64,000 nt of DNA from Tribonema minus (Eukaryota; Sar; Xanthophyceae; Tribonematales; Tribonemataceae), in NCBI GenBank assembly GCA_017506865.1, contig JAFCMP010000529.1, positions 62,001-126,000 of the forward strand, read 5' to 3'. A program made the translations under genes and the position numbers. Positions 20,413 through 30,311 of the stretch are shown here, in pieces. The notes under the pieces were generated by a model. It was not told the DNA's origin and did no database searches. It was given only the letters and a program-made list of their open reading frames with translations. Position 1 is the stretch's first letter. Each line of letters opens with the position of its first letter.

Positions 20413-23400
20413 TTGTCATTGAACCTAGCGAGAAGATCATCTTGGGTAAAACTTCAATGGTGTCAACTCTTAAAAGACAGAGTTGCTCTCAAGCCGATGG
20501 TGCAGCAGCTGACAATGCAGCAGCACAGGTGCAGCTGGCTGCAGTGGCGCCAGGTGCATAAGAAGCTGGCATGCACTGCTCCAATAGCAGCAGCGACAGG
20601 TCGCACTGGCTCCCCGGCGGCTACAAGTGTTGCAGGACCAGTGGCTGTCTGCGGCGGCGCCGCTTGTGCGTGCGCGCGCCGCGCTAGGTCTATGACGGAG
20701 GCGGCGGCGGCAGTGCCGGCGGCGGCAGTGCGGGAGCACGCGGCGGCGACGGCGCGGCAGCCGGGCGGCGCCGGGCGCGCCGCGCGGCTGCTGGCGGAGG
20801 GTGCTGACACATCTGCCCCCCGCCACTCCGCTACCTTGCATAAACTGCAGGCTAAACACCCAGCCGGCGACGCGTCTGCGAAGCTGGATGCCGCGGCATC
20901 GCGGGCGCGCAGCTCGGTGGCGGCGCCGGCGCTGGCGGCGCCGGCACCACTCGACCTCAGCGCTTCGTTCACGGCGGACGGGCTACTACGTGAGGCCATC
21001 CTCACCGCCAACCCTGGCTCGGCCGCCGGTCCCTCTGGGCTGCGCAACTCCCACCTCCAGCAGTGCGTCCGGCACACGGCGCACACGTCGAGGCGCACGG
21101 TTGACTGGCTCCTTCAAGTTGAGCTGCTGGCATGGCTGGGTACCGCGGCGTACTCCACCCCCGCGGCGTTGCCCGCCCCCTTTTGGCGCCTCCGAGTCCA
21201 CGCAGCCGCGCGCCTCAGCGCTGTGGGGGAGAAGGCGCGCCCCATCGCGTGCGGCGACACCATCCGCCGCCTGTTCGCCCGCACCTTCTGCACGGACACC
21301 CGAGACCGCGTCTCCGCGCTGCTAGAACCAATTGGCCATTAGAGGTCGGCGCGCGGGGGGGCGCAGAGAGGGTGGCGCTCATGGCGCAGCTCACGCATGG
21401 GTGCGGCGGCGTGCTCCTTGCCATTGAGAAGGCGCGCCCCATCGCGTGCGGCGACACCATCCGCCGCCTGTTCGCCCGCACCTTCTGCACGGACACCCGA
21501 GACCGCGTCTCCGCGCTGCTAGAACCAATTGGCCATTAGAGGTCGGCGCGCGGGGGGGCGCAGAGAGGGTGGCGCTCATGGCGCAGCTCACGCATGGGTG
21601 CGGCGGCGTGCTCCTTGCCATTGACGGCAGTAATGCCTTCAACGCGCTGTCGCGCTCGGCAGTCCTCACTGCGGTGGCCGAGCATCCGCCTGGCCTGTAC
21701 GGCTACGTCGAGCACATCTACGGCCCCGGCCGGGCCCCTTGGCTACAATTTGGCCTAGATGGGCACGCCGACGCCGCCATCATCCTCTCCCAACAGGGAG
21801 TGCAGCAGGGCGACCCATTGGGGCCGCTGCTGTTCGCGCTGGCACTGTGCGGCACCATGGTGGCTGCCCGCGCCAACTTCCCGCAGCTGGCGCTTCCGGG
21901 CTACCTCGATGACTTCACCATCATGACGCCCAGCTGTGACGCGCCGGTGGTTGGCCACGTTGGCCGTGCGTTCTGCTTCATACAACAGGCGCTGAGCGAG
22001 CTAAACATTCACTCAGTCTGACAGGTCAACGTCACGAAATGCGCGGCGCTGGTGCCGGCCTCAGGTGGCGTCCGCGAGCGCGCCGCCGCCGTCTTCGCCG
22101 CCGCCAATGACCCCGTACCAGTATGTGACGACGGCATCACGCTGATGGGGGTGCCGGTCGGCACCGAGGACTTCGTGCGCGCACACGTCGGCGACCCTTC
22201 GTTCCCCCGACACCGACCGCCTGGTGGCGGAGCTGGTGCAGATGGAGGATGTGCAGGCTGCCTTCTCCATTCTGCGTCTTGCTGTCCCCGCCCGCGCAGG
22301 GCATGCCGCGCGCAACACGGCGCCATCCCTCACGCACGAGGAGCTACGGCGCTTCGACGCCATCACGCTAGTGGCCGTGGCTGCGCTGGCGCAGGAGCCA
22401 TCGGCGGGTCTTACGCCGCCGGCCCACGAGGGCGCGCCGGCGGCTGGTGACGATCGCCGCGGCCCGCCGGCGGTTGCGGCGGCGGCGGCGCCGCCCTCTC
22501 TGTGGGCGGCGGCAGTGGCATGGGTACGCGGCGCCGACTGCCAGTGGGGTGGCGAGGCCCCAGTGACGCTACCAGCACATCAGCAGGTACGCGTGCATCT
22601 GCGGCTGGGGACTCGGGGCGGTGGCTTTGGCGTGCTGGGCGCGGCGCTGCGTGCACTGCATGTGCCGCATTTGCTGCACGTACCCTCGAGTGCATGGGAC
22701 CGGCACTGGCGGCGTTTCCAGTCGCGGCACGCAGCCGCGTCCTGGAGCACGCCCGCTACCGGCGGCTTCACCTTCACACAGATAGCTACCTGCCTGCAGC
22801 AGCTGCGCAGCAGCAGAGATGATGCCGCAGCGGCCCTCGCACTGCTCGTGCCCTCGGTCTGGTACCAGGACTGGCGCCAGGACGACGGCGCATGGTGGGC
22901 GCTGCGCGATCTGCTGCAATGGGCAGGCGGAGCTGCGGGGCTGGGCATGCGGACCCACGCCGGCGCGCGCCGCGCCGCGCCAGCAGTGGCGCGCGAGCCA
23001 GGCTCTGCCCAGGCCCCGCCGGCCACCGTGCTGCCGCGGCGTCAAGCGGCGCTATCACGGGTGCTAGACGCAGCGCTCGCCGCCATGCAGCTGCGCCGGC
23101 TTGAAGCAGCAAATGCGTTGGAAGCAGTCGCGGCGTGGCGCAGCGGCGCCTCTAAGGGGGCCATGGGTTTCTTGGCGCAACAGTTACTGCCGAGCACTGA
23201 CCCAGCGGAGACCATGTCGCCGCCAGAATTCTGCGAGACGCTGCGGCGCCACCTGGGCGTGGAGCGCCCCGCCCCCGCTGCGCGCGGTGCCCCAAGTGCC
23301 ATAAACCAGTGGACTCACTGACAGGTGCCCACCTGCGCCGCTGCACACAAGGGCTCAACGTCACGCGACACACCTTCAAGTTGCTCGCAGACGCGCTCTT

Positions 23401-24003
23401 TCAGCTGCTCAAGCAGGTGGCCCACCTCTGCGGTCTCGACCGGGACACCCTTGCCCCCTTCCACCGCTACGCGGCGCGCCACGGGCTCAACAACTTGAAG
23501 TTCATGGACATCGTCTTTGGCAGCAACCATGGTTGCAGGTTTGCCTTCCAGTCCCTAGAGTGCAGCCGAGCGCAGACGCGGTAGTGGCAGGCCGGTGCAC
23601 TAAACTGCGCGGCAGCTTTGAAGTAGCTTGTTGCATGGATGTCACCATACGTGGCAGCTCATGCCCCTCCCGCCTCCGTCAGGCTCAGGGGGGCGCGCGC
23701 GATGTGCAGCGCGTGCTCGAATCGGCTTTGCAGGAAAAGATAGACACATATGTAGTCTCAGGGGCCTTGGACCCCACTACACACACCCTATTTTCCGCAG
23801 CCTTTGACCACTTCGGCGCTATGTCCTGGGACACCCAAGCCCTGCTACACGCACTCGCCGAGCAGAGTTCGCAGGGCAGCTACAATCTTGCGCAGCGCGT
23901 TGCCTTCTGGCGCCGCTGCACATCCCTCGCGCTACAGCGCGCGCTCACACTGTGGCACGTGTCGTGATCGACAACTGGAACGCCGTCATAGCCCCTGATG
24001 GCG
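20413..24003 (+). pseudogene. Non-LTR retrotransposon: reverse transcriptase, zinc knuckle, restriction-like endonuclease
   Basis: Domain order: an N-terminal ARLLAEGADTS, then LHKLQAKHP; RT region 0 (PGSAAGPSGLRNSHLQ at about 21007-21060); RPIACGDTIRRLFA; RT motif A (LLAIDGSNAFN, 21611-21643); motif B (QQGDPLGPLLF, about 21803-21835); the catalytic GYLDDF (21899-21916); thumb-like ILRLAVPARAGHAARN; a CCHC knuckle (CPKCHKPVDS, then HLRRC, 23286-23340); and a PD-(D/E)XK-like endonuclease (CCMDVTI, then EKIDTY, then FDHFGAMSWDTQALLHAL). This order is that of site-specific non-LTR elements of the R2/CRE/NeSL type, which nick DNA and prime reverse transcription on the target. It is inactive: a 197-bp duplication at 21229-21622, a TGA at 22019, frame changes near 21330, 22210, 23290 and 23540, and an insertion at 24004. 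Confidence 0.85.
21229..21622 (+). repeat. Perfect 197-bp tandem duplication inside the RT
   Basis: The segment starting GAGAAGGCGCGCCCCATCGC at 21229 is repeated from 21426, and the second copy runs into the RT motif A sequence. The copies look identical over the whole unit, so the duplication is recent. 197 is not a multiple of three, so it shifts the frame. Confidence 0.9.
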
Positions 24004-24471
24004 GCACCACTGCAAAAACAGACCACGCGTTAAAGTGCACTTAAACGCGCTCTGTGCGCTTTCGAGCGCGTTATAGTGCGTTATAGCGCGCTATAGCACA
24101 TTCTCCACGCAACGGGCGCGTTATGGTGCGTTATAGCGCGTTATAGTGCATTCTTCACACAACGGCAAAACGCATTATAGTGCGTTTCTGGCACATCCCA
24201 CTGCCAGAAACGCGTTATAACGCGTTTACGCGTTAAAGTGCTTCTCAGCAGGATTGAAACCTCACAACCCGTCGGGCAGAGCGCAATTTAGTGCGTTTTT
24301 TGCGGAAAACGCGTTATGACGCGTTTGAACGCGTTATAGCTGTCTTCAACACATAAAAATGTGGGAAGGTGCACGCGAGCATGTGGCAGAAGTGCGCATA
24401 AATGCACTCGAGTGCGTTCGCAGCGCGTTTTAACGCGTTATTGCGCGTTGTTGGATTTTGCCGACATTCGG
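24004..24471. mobile_element. Non-autonomous hAT-like insertion with 8-bp target duplication
   Basis: TGATGGCG occurs at 23996-24003 and again at 24472-24479. In the paralogous retroelement fragment at 40538-40550 the site is uninterrupted (CCTGATGGCGACGTCAGCGC). The 468-bp insert has only weakly matching ends (GCAAAAACAGACCACGCG against GGCAAAATCCAACAACGCG reverse-complemented). Its interior is packed with the palindromic words AACGCGTTA, GCGTTATAGTGCG and GCGCGCTATAG on both strands. An 8-bp duplication and sub-terminal palindromic motifs fit a hAT-type MITE; no transposase is encoded. Confidence 0.75.
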
Positions 24472-24628
24472 TGATGGCGACATCAGCGCTTACCGCCGCA
24501 TCGCACTGTTGCAGGTGCCGCGGCCCTCTCCGGCCAGCGCCGAACCGCCGGCCCGTCCGTAGATATAGTAATTGCAAAGCCCAATTTATCGTGTGCTCAG
24601 CCCATGCGGTCCAGGACATAATATACAA
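24472..24628 (+). mobile_element. Retrotransposon 3' end (continuation after the insertion)
   Basis: This resumes the element of 20413-24003 and ends with the shared tail block GCAAAGCCC, then GTGTGCTCAGCCCATGCGG, then TCCAGGACATAATA. The same tail closes the copies at 25010-25085, 26366-26430 and 40639-40693. Confidence 0.75.
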
Positions 24629-24649
24629 CTTCAACATGCCATCAGCAAG

Positions 24650-25090
24650 CAGCGTGCTTCGGCTTCGCAGGAAAGATAGACACATACGTAGTCTTAGTGG
24701 CCTTGAACTCCACAACACTTACCCTGTGTTCCGCAGCCGCGGCCACTTCGCGCGACACCCAGGCGCTGCTACAGTACACGAACTCGCCGAGCAGAGCTCA
24801 CAGGGCTTGACCTCAGGCTTCTGGCGCCGCCGCACGTCCCTCACGCTACAGCGCGCGCTCACACGCTTTGTGACTGACAACTGCGAAGCAATTATGGCCT
24901 GTGATGGCGATGTTAGTGCCTGTCACTGCATCGCACTATTGCAGGCGCCGCAGGCCTCGCCAGCCAGCGCCAATCTGCCGGCCCCCCGGGGCCCTGTAGA
25001 CATGATAGTTATTGCGATATCGTATGCCTGTTTCATTGTGTGCTCAGCCCACTGGCATGCGGTCCAGGACATAATTCAAAGCTTCATGAG
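24650..25090 (+). mobile_element. 5'-truncated second copy of the retrotransposon 3' end
   Basis: It starts abruptly within the endonuclease domain (GCAGGAAAGATAGACACATA, matching the Lys-Ile-Asp-Thr segment) and runs through a diverged Phe-Trp-Arg-Arg-Arg-Thr-Ser region to the same tail (GCGGTCCAGGACATAATTCA). Only about 20 bp separate it from the first copy's tail, so two 3' ends lie head to tail. Confidence 0.7.
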
Positions 25091-25863
25091 AATGGCCCTG
25101 CGGATCATGCAAGCGGTGGCATGTAGCAACACAGGAACCACCGTGCGAGCGGCGTTGACGCGTCAGAGGACGCGTCAGTAGACTCGAATGATCAGCTGCA
25201 ATGCATCAGCGAGCGCTGTGAGTGCGAGGGAGCAGCTGCAGCATGTTGTGCGACTGTTATCCTCACCGGCTGATCAATATGTTTAGTACTAGTGTCAGTG
25301 GTGCAGCTAGGTTGTGACACCGATTCAGAACCGGTGACCAACTTGGACATCATTTCAGATAGCATACTTCCAAGTATCATACACCTGACATGTTTAACTT
25401 GCTGAAATGCATTCTGCTAGCATTCGCCGTACTCAAAGACTTGCAAATGCATTGATGGGTTGAAACAGCCTGAGGGCCCTATTGGCCAAGCCTTGAAGGA
25501 GAACTGCGCTGTGCGAGCAGCAGTCCACCACACATCACCATATCCATTGGCATGTCAGAGACTCAGCGTAGAGGCAAGGCAATTTGGTGACGCTTCCATG
25601 TGTCACTGCTCAGCAAAGCCCTAAGCATACTAGTAGAGCACGTGTCACGCAATATTGCCACCAGTCCCGCGGCCGCTGCTACCGAGTTAACAATTGCGGA
25701 GAACTAGTGAGTTGCATACTAGTAGGGGACGGACGGATGCATCATGGCGAAGGCCAGAGTGCGCCTTATGGCATATGCTGTGGCTGCTGGCAAGCAAGTG
25801 AGGAGACAGGCAACTTGAGGCCTGGAGCATGTGTAGAGCTCGGGCATGTGTATAGCTGCCGCA
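25091..25863. other. No gene recognised
   Basis: Unique sequence with short frames. ACTAGTAG-containing words occur near 25282, 25629 and 25708. Confidence 0.4.
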
Positions 25864-26166
25864 GTGCAGGCGCGACAAACGCGCATGCCGCCGCCAGAAG
25901 CCCAGGCGCGAGTAACGCGCCCATCACCGAAATAGCGGAGGCGCGAGTGATGCGCCAGCCGCTGAGGGAGCACTGGCAGGCACGAGTAACTTGCCCGCCC
26001 CAGACAGAATGCAGGCGCCAGTAACGCGCCCGCTGCAGGCTTGAGTGACGCGCTGGCCGCCAAGGGCGCAGGCGCAAGTAACGTGCCCATCACCGGAATA
26101 GCGCAGGCACGAGCAACGCACCAGCAGCTGAGGGAGCGCAGGCGCAAGTAACGCGCCTGCCGCAGA
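25864..26166. repeat. Minisatellite with higher-order period
   Basis: About nine units of a GCAGGCGCRAGTAACGCGCC core alternate with variable 11-18-bp linkers, giving a period of about 33-36 bp. The linker CCATCACCGRAATAGC recurs at about 25920 and 26087, and GCTGAGGGAGC recurs after each, giving a higher-order period of about 166 bp. On the minus strand it reads as repeated Gly-Ala-Leu-Leu-Ala-Pro-like peptide, but there is no gene support. Confidence 0.75.
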
Positions 26167-26345
26167 CAGTGTCAGGGCCGCTGCTGCTGCGATCGCTATG
26201 GCAGCTGCTGCGGCAGCCGCTGTCAGTGGGTAGGGATTACTGCTGCTGCTGCGCCACATTCTGCGCTTGCACAGCTCAGCGGTGCGCTCCACGCTCTCAA
26301 CCACGGTGCGCGTCTCCTTCAGGTCAAGGCAAGGCATGTTGGAAA
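26160..26345 (-). pseudogene. Inverted gag-like fragment
   Basis: The minus strand encodes LSNMPCLDLKETRTVVESVE, then RTAELCKRR, homologous to the plus-strand gag-like remnant at about 32010-32100 (SNKPRFDLEEMHTVLERLE, then RTAKLRERD). It is a short, inverted, diverged piece of the same retroelement family and abuts a retrotransposon 3' tail copy at 26366. Confidence 0.6.
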
Positions 26346-26365
26346 GACGGTTGGCATATTGTTGT

Positions 26366-26430
26366 CGCAAAGCCCGTGTTACTGTGTGCTCAGCCCGACC
26401 GGTCCAGGACATAATATAAAGCTTCAACAC
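26366..26430 (+). mobile_element. Solitary retrotransposon 3' tail
   Basis: GCAAAGCCCGTGTTACTGTG, then TGCTCAGCCC, then GGTCCAGGACATAATATAAA matches the tails at 24574, 25010 and 40639. Only the last 65 bp of the element are present. Confidence 0.7.
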
Positions 26431-26519
26431 GGTGACCACGGACGGGGTGGACACCGTAGCACTTCTGCGTATATGATGGCAGTTGCTCAATGACATGAGG
26501 AGACCGCGTTATGATATTG

Positions 26520-26595
26520 GTGGAAGGCACTTGCGCCGCGTGGCTAGCCATCCCTTGTCACCTAGAGCTCTATGATCTTCTGATTCGTTTTATCA
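26520..26595 (-). repeat. Dispersed repeat, inverted copy 3 of 3
   Basis: The reverse complement contains AGAGCTCTAGGTGACAAGG and TGCCTTCCACCAA, as in the copies at 3878 and 38575. Confidence 0.55.
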
Positions 26596-27524
26596 TAGTA
26601 GGTATTACCTGGAATTGGAGGAGGTCACATAGTCACTGGTATGGCATCATGCTGTAGCCCCACGTCAGGGGCATCTGCTGACTACTCACTTGTTGAAGTT
26701 GATATTGATCCTGATGTGATATTGTACTTCAACGGTGATATTCAAACTTCAACTCCATGCTAACTTCTACTGTCACATCACTGCTCAACGTGCAATAGCA
26801 CGGCTCCACCTGTCTCAACTTAAATAACCAAGAGCTCTTCTGGTGCGTCTGAGTGAGGCCAACAACCTACTATTATCTAACTTCAACAGTTTGAGTGTAC
26901 AGGTGCTCGGTTGCTTTTTGGGTTTTAGGGTCGCGGACGGGCGGAGCAGATCCCCCGGGGCCGGCGGGCGGGCAGTGCGGCAGTGCGGCAGTGTGGCAGT
27001 GCCAGGCCCACTGGCAGAGAGGCCCTGTTTCAACATAATGATTGGACTCGGAGGACTCGGAGCCTCTGATTCTGAGGCTTACAACGCCTCACCGCACCCC
27101 ACCACCAGCCGGGAGTTCGCATCTGAACACACCGTTGGGGAAATCCGAGATCCATATCTTTCTCAGATAGTGGCTAGCGACAGGGGGGGGGGTGCGCCAG
27201 ACAGCAAGTCCGACCTAGAGCCTTTAAGTTAGTATCGGCACTGCATCTCTAGCCACACCTGGTCCACTGTGTGTGACAGCAGCGCACTGCCAGTCCTGCC
27301 TGTCACTGTGGCACGGTGAAACGTTCCCCAACTGTAGCTGCAACCAGGAAGTCTGGTCAAGTCACCAAGACCACGGCAGCTGCTGCAGCAGGAGCAGAAG
27401 CAGAGCACCCCTCGACAGCAGAGGTCATAGGGTCACCAGTCACTGTGGACCAGATGCCAACGAGTCCGACGGAGTCCGCCTCTGAGTAAGCCTGTCGGAC
27501 CACGGCGGTGACAACGGCAGCAGC
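26596..27524. other. No gene recognised
   Basis: The words ACTTCAAC and GTTGAAGTTG recur at 26695-26895. The frame 26843-27232 is unrecognised. Nothing else can be supported. Confidence 0.35.
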
Positions 27525-27860
27525 ATCATGCTCGGTCGCGGAAGCAGCCGCAGCACGTACCGCAGCCAGAGTAGTACTGATGAGCGCGGCGGCGGCGGCG
27601 GCCGCCGCAACAGCGACGGCAGCGGCCACAATAGCCGCGACGGCGGCGGCGGTGGCGGCAACGGTCCCGGCGGCGGCGGCAACGGCGGCGGCAGCGGCGG
27701 CAACCGCGACGGCGTACGCGACCGTCACGGCGGCCGCGACGGCGGCGGCGGCGACGGCGACGGCGGCCGCGGTGGCGGCGGCGGCGGCGGCGGCGACGGT
27801 GGAGACAACAGCAGCGACAGCAGCAACGACAGCAGCACTGGCAGCTCTGTAGTGAGGCAA
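27525..27860. repeat. Degenerate GGC/GCN trinucleotide tract
   Basis: About 330 bp of GCG, GGC and GAC triplets keep all three forward frames and several reverse frames open, giving poly-Gly/Asn, poly-Ala/Thr and poly-Ala/Val. Because every frame is open, none can be called a gene. Confidence 0.7.
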
Positions 27861-28133
27861 CCCTAGGCGGAGCAGTAGTTGAAGTAGGGCTTGCATTGCG
27901 AATGCCTTTTGTGCAGTAATCAGACACGACTTTAACCTTCAACATGGCACGGCTTCTTCTGCTTCTACCTGTTTAGCCACGCTTGCATATCAGGGTGATA
28001 TTGCACTTGGGGAGGGCGCTCCGGTCCACCTCCCACGGCACCAGGCAGTGGGCATTTCCGGCTGTTTCAAGTCAAGGTTGAGGCTGAGTCTCACACACTT
28101 TCACCCTCTGTGGTTGGCACACCACAACAATGG
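27848..28133 (+). mobile_element. 285-bp direct repeat, copy 1 (LTR-like)
   Basis: The block from TGTAGTGAGGCAACCCTAGG to CTGTGGTTGGCACACCACAA is repeated at 30969-31253 with only a few differences. It begins TG and can be ended at CA, as LTRs do. No primer-binding site or polypurine tract was identified, so solo LTR, TRIM or SINE-like unit are all possible. Confidence 0.7.
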
Positions 28134-28553
28134 CTGATCTCGGCAGGTGCTGACCTGTCCAGTACTATTTCGGATAGTGCTCCAACACACAGCTTTCGCT
28201 GTTTCCGTCGGCACCTCTGCTGCACGCAACCTGAGGTGGCTGGGGTTCAAACTTCTGCACCATTAGCTGTGCCGTCTACTGGCGTCCTTAAGGGGCCACT
28301 TACAGCACTCGGTGGATCCAGGGGCTTCAGAACCAGCCACACACGGAGTTCCGGTCAGCAGCAGCAGCTGTAAACGGCGACAGCAGAGTTTTCGGGATTT
28401 CTATAGCTGGGGGCGTGCTCGTCGTAAGGCGCCCTTCAACTCTCCACTACTTAGCAGCAGCAGCAGCTGCTGCTTCAGCATACTGCCACCTTCCTGGCAG
28501 CACGTGCTCATCTACTATTCAGCAGCACCTTAACACCTTTTACTGGAAGCAAA
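28134..28553 (+). other. Leader-like stretch between repeat and long ORF
   Basis: No long frame and no recognised motif. It lies between the 285-bp repeat and the 585-codon ORF and could be its 5' untranslated region. Confidence 0.3.
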
Positions 28554-30311
28554 ATGGTGGGGGGGAAACGTGCTGTTGCGAGTCGGGCTGAAGCGCTTAG
28601 CGTGTACACCCGGCTGCTCAAGAAGGGACGTTGGGGCTCAGCCTCGGAATGGTTTTACAGCACCGGAGACAGGGACGTGGGGGAAAAGCTTGGTGAGGTG
28701 CTCAGCGCAATGACCTATTTTGTCTCTGCGGAGGTCAAACTGCAGGAGGAGCGACGCCGGCTCAGCACGTGCCTTGCAGAAGCCACACAGGGAGTCGCTG
28801 AGGAGCAGCAGAGAGTCAGCATCCTGCAAGAGCGGCTACAGCAAAGCAAGAAGGCTGAGGCAGCAGCGCAGCGAGAGCTGGAGCGGCAATGCGCTGCTGA
28901 TTCAGCAGCGCTGTTGCAGCTGCGGAGTCGGGTGTCGGAGCTGGAGGAGGATGCTGCAAGAATGGCTACAGTGCTGGCGTCGGCGCGCGCAGGCGATAAC
29001 AACAGCTGCGCCAACAACAGCGGCGGCGTATGTGCCGCACGCTCAGCGCCGACGGAGGCGCTTTCAACATCGCAAGCATGCAGCAGTGGCGCGCTTGGCA
29101 GCAGCGGCACTGCAGTCGTGCTCTCAGCGCCGACGACGGCGGCGCATGCAGCTGTGCCTGTATGCGACATCGGCGAGCACAACAGCGGCGGCACCGCAGC
29201 TGCGCTTTTGGCCCTGGCGGCAGCGGCGCTTTCACCGCTGCGCGCACGCAGTGGCGCGTGTGACAGTGGCGACACTGCGGCCCCGCTCCCAACGCGCGGC
29301 AGCGGCGGCGGCGACAGTAGCGGCGGCGCGCGCGGCGGCGGAAGCGGCGGCGGCTGCAGCGGCGTACGCGGCGGCGGTAGCGGCGGAGCACGGGGCGGCA
29401 GCGGCGGCGCGCGAGGCGGCGCGCTTGGCAGCAGCGGCACTCTCGCGCGCGGCGCGCTTGGCAGCAGCGGCACTCTCAGCGGCACTGCCACCGTGCTCTC
29501 AGCGCCGACAACGGCGGCGCATACAGCGGTGCGCGCATGCGACAGCGGCGCGCGTGACAGTGGTGGCACTGCAACCCCGCTCCTAGCGCCGGCAGCGGCA
29601 GCAGTAACATCAGGGCGTGCGCGCAATGGAGGCGCGCACAACGATGGCACTTCAGCTGCGCGGATAGCTGCTGCACTGCCTAGGGTGCTTGCACAAGCGC
29701 GCAGCGGCGGCGCGCGAAGCGGCGCGTGCAGCGACGGTGACGGCAGTAGCGGCGGCGCGCGCGGCGGCGGCAGCGGCGGTGGCGGCAGAAGCAGCGGCGC
29801 GCGCGGCGGCGGCAGCGGCGGCGGCGGCGGTAGCGGCGGCGCGCGCGGCGGCGGCAGCAGCGGCGGCGGCAGCACACGCCACAAGAGTGGCGGCACGGGT
29901 GTGACGAGCTCGGTAACGGCGACGGTACCGATGCAACAGCGCGCCGGCATCAGCGCTGCGCGGCGCAGCATGCGCGCCGCAGGCAGTAGCTTGGGACGGC
30001 CGCTCTCGCGGCGGCAGCAGAAGCGGCGGGAGTACTGGTCGGCGCATACGCCTGAGGAGCAGCAGCGCCTCCGCGACTGGCAGGCGCGGCATAAGGCGCT
30101 GCACAGGCGGCATGCGAGCAAGGAGAGGCGTGGCGATGGCGCGCAGCCGCCAGACTCAGCAACAGCGGGGAGGCGCGGCGGTGCTGACATTAGCACAGCA
30201 TTGTCTCCCACCAGCAATCGGGCTGTGCTTAGCGCATATTGCGCTGACATTTGTGAGACACAGACGGCAGCAGCTCTTTTATGCGCCATGTGTATTACCA
30301 GTGCATCTTGA
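28554..30311 (+). CDS. 585-aa coiled-coil and Gly/Ala/Ser-rich protein, unrecognised
   Basis: The frame starts at ATG 28554 (context AAAATGGTG) and is intact. Residues 1-60 are globular-looking (RAEALSVYTRLLKKGRWGSA). Residues 55-145 are a strong coiled coil (VKLQEERRRLSTCLAEATQG, then QQRVSILQERLQQSKKAEAA). Residues 150-455 are low complexity (repeated GGARGGGSGGG blocks and periodic SSGALGSSGTAVVLSAP-type units). The C terminus is basic (LSRRQQKRREYWSAHTPEEQ, then RLRDWQARHKALHRRHASKE), which could bind nucleic acid. A coiled coil followed by a basic tail between 285-bp repeats suggests a retroelement structural (gag/ORF1-like) protein, but no family is recognised. The antisense strand is also open because of base composition; I treat that as a shadow. 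Confidence 0.5.
   Translation: MVGGKRAVASRAEALSVYTRLLKKGRWGSASEWFYSTGDRDVGEKLGEVLSAMTYFVSAEVKLQEERRRLSTCLAEATQGVAEEQQRVSILQERLQQSKKAEAAAQRELERQCAADSAALLQLRSRVSELEEDAARMATVLASARAGDNNSCANNSGGVCAARSAPTEALSTSQACSSGALGSSGTAVVLSAPTTAAHAAVPVCDIGEHNSGGTAAALLALAAAALSPLRARSGACDSGDTAAPLPTRGSGGGDSSGGARGGGSGGGCSGVRGGGSGGARGGSGGARGGALGSSGTLARGALGSSGTLSGTATVLSAPTTAAHTAVRACDSGARDSGGTATPLLAPAAAAVTSGRARNGGAHNDGTSAARIAAALPRVLAQARSGGARSGACSDGDGSSGGARGGGSGGGGRSSGARGGGSGGGGGSGGARGGGSSGGGSTRHKSGGTGVTSSVTATVPMQQRAGISAARRSMRAAGSSLGRPLSRRQQKRREYWSAHTPEEQQRLRDWQARHKALHRRHASKERRGDGAQPPDSATAGRRGGADISTALSPTSNRAVLSAYCADICETQTAAALLCAMCITSAS

Noticed and set aside
25864..26166. CRISPR-like repeat-spacer array
   Set aside because: Cores are imperfect, linkers are too short and recur, no cas genes are present, and the surrounding genes are spliced eukaryotic genes.
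27357..27896. Poly-Ala/Val or poly-Gly/Asn protein gene
   Set aside because: All frames are open across a degenerate triplet repeat; there is no ordered domain and no frame preference.
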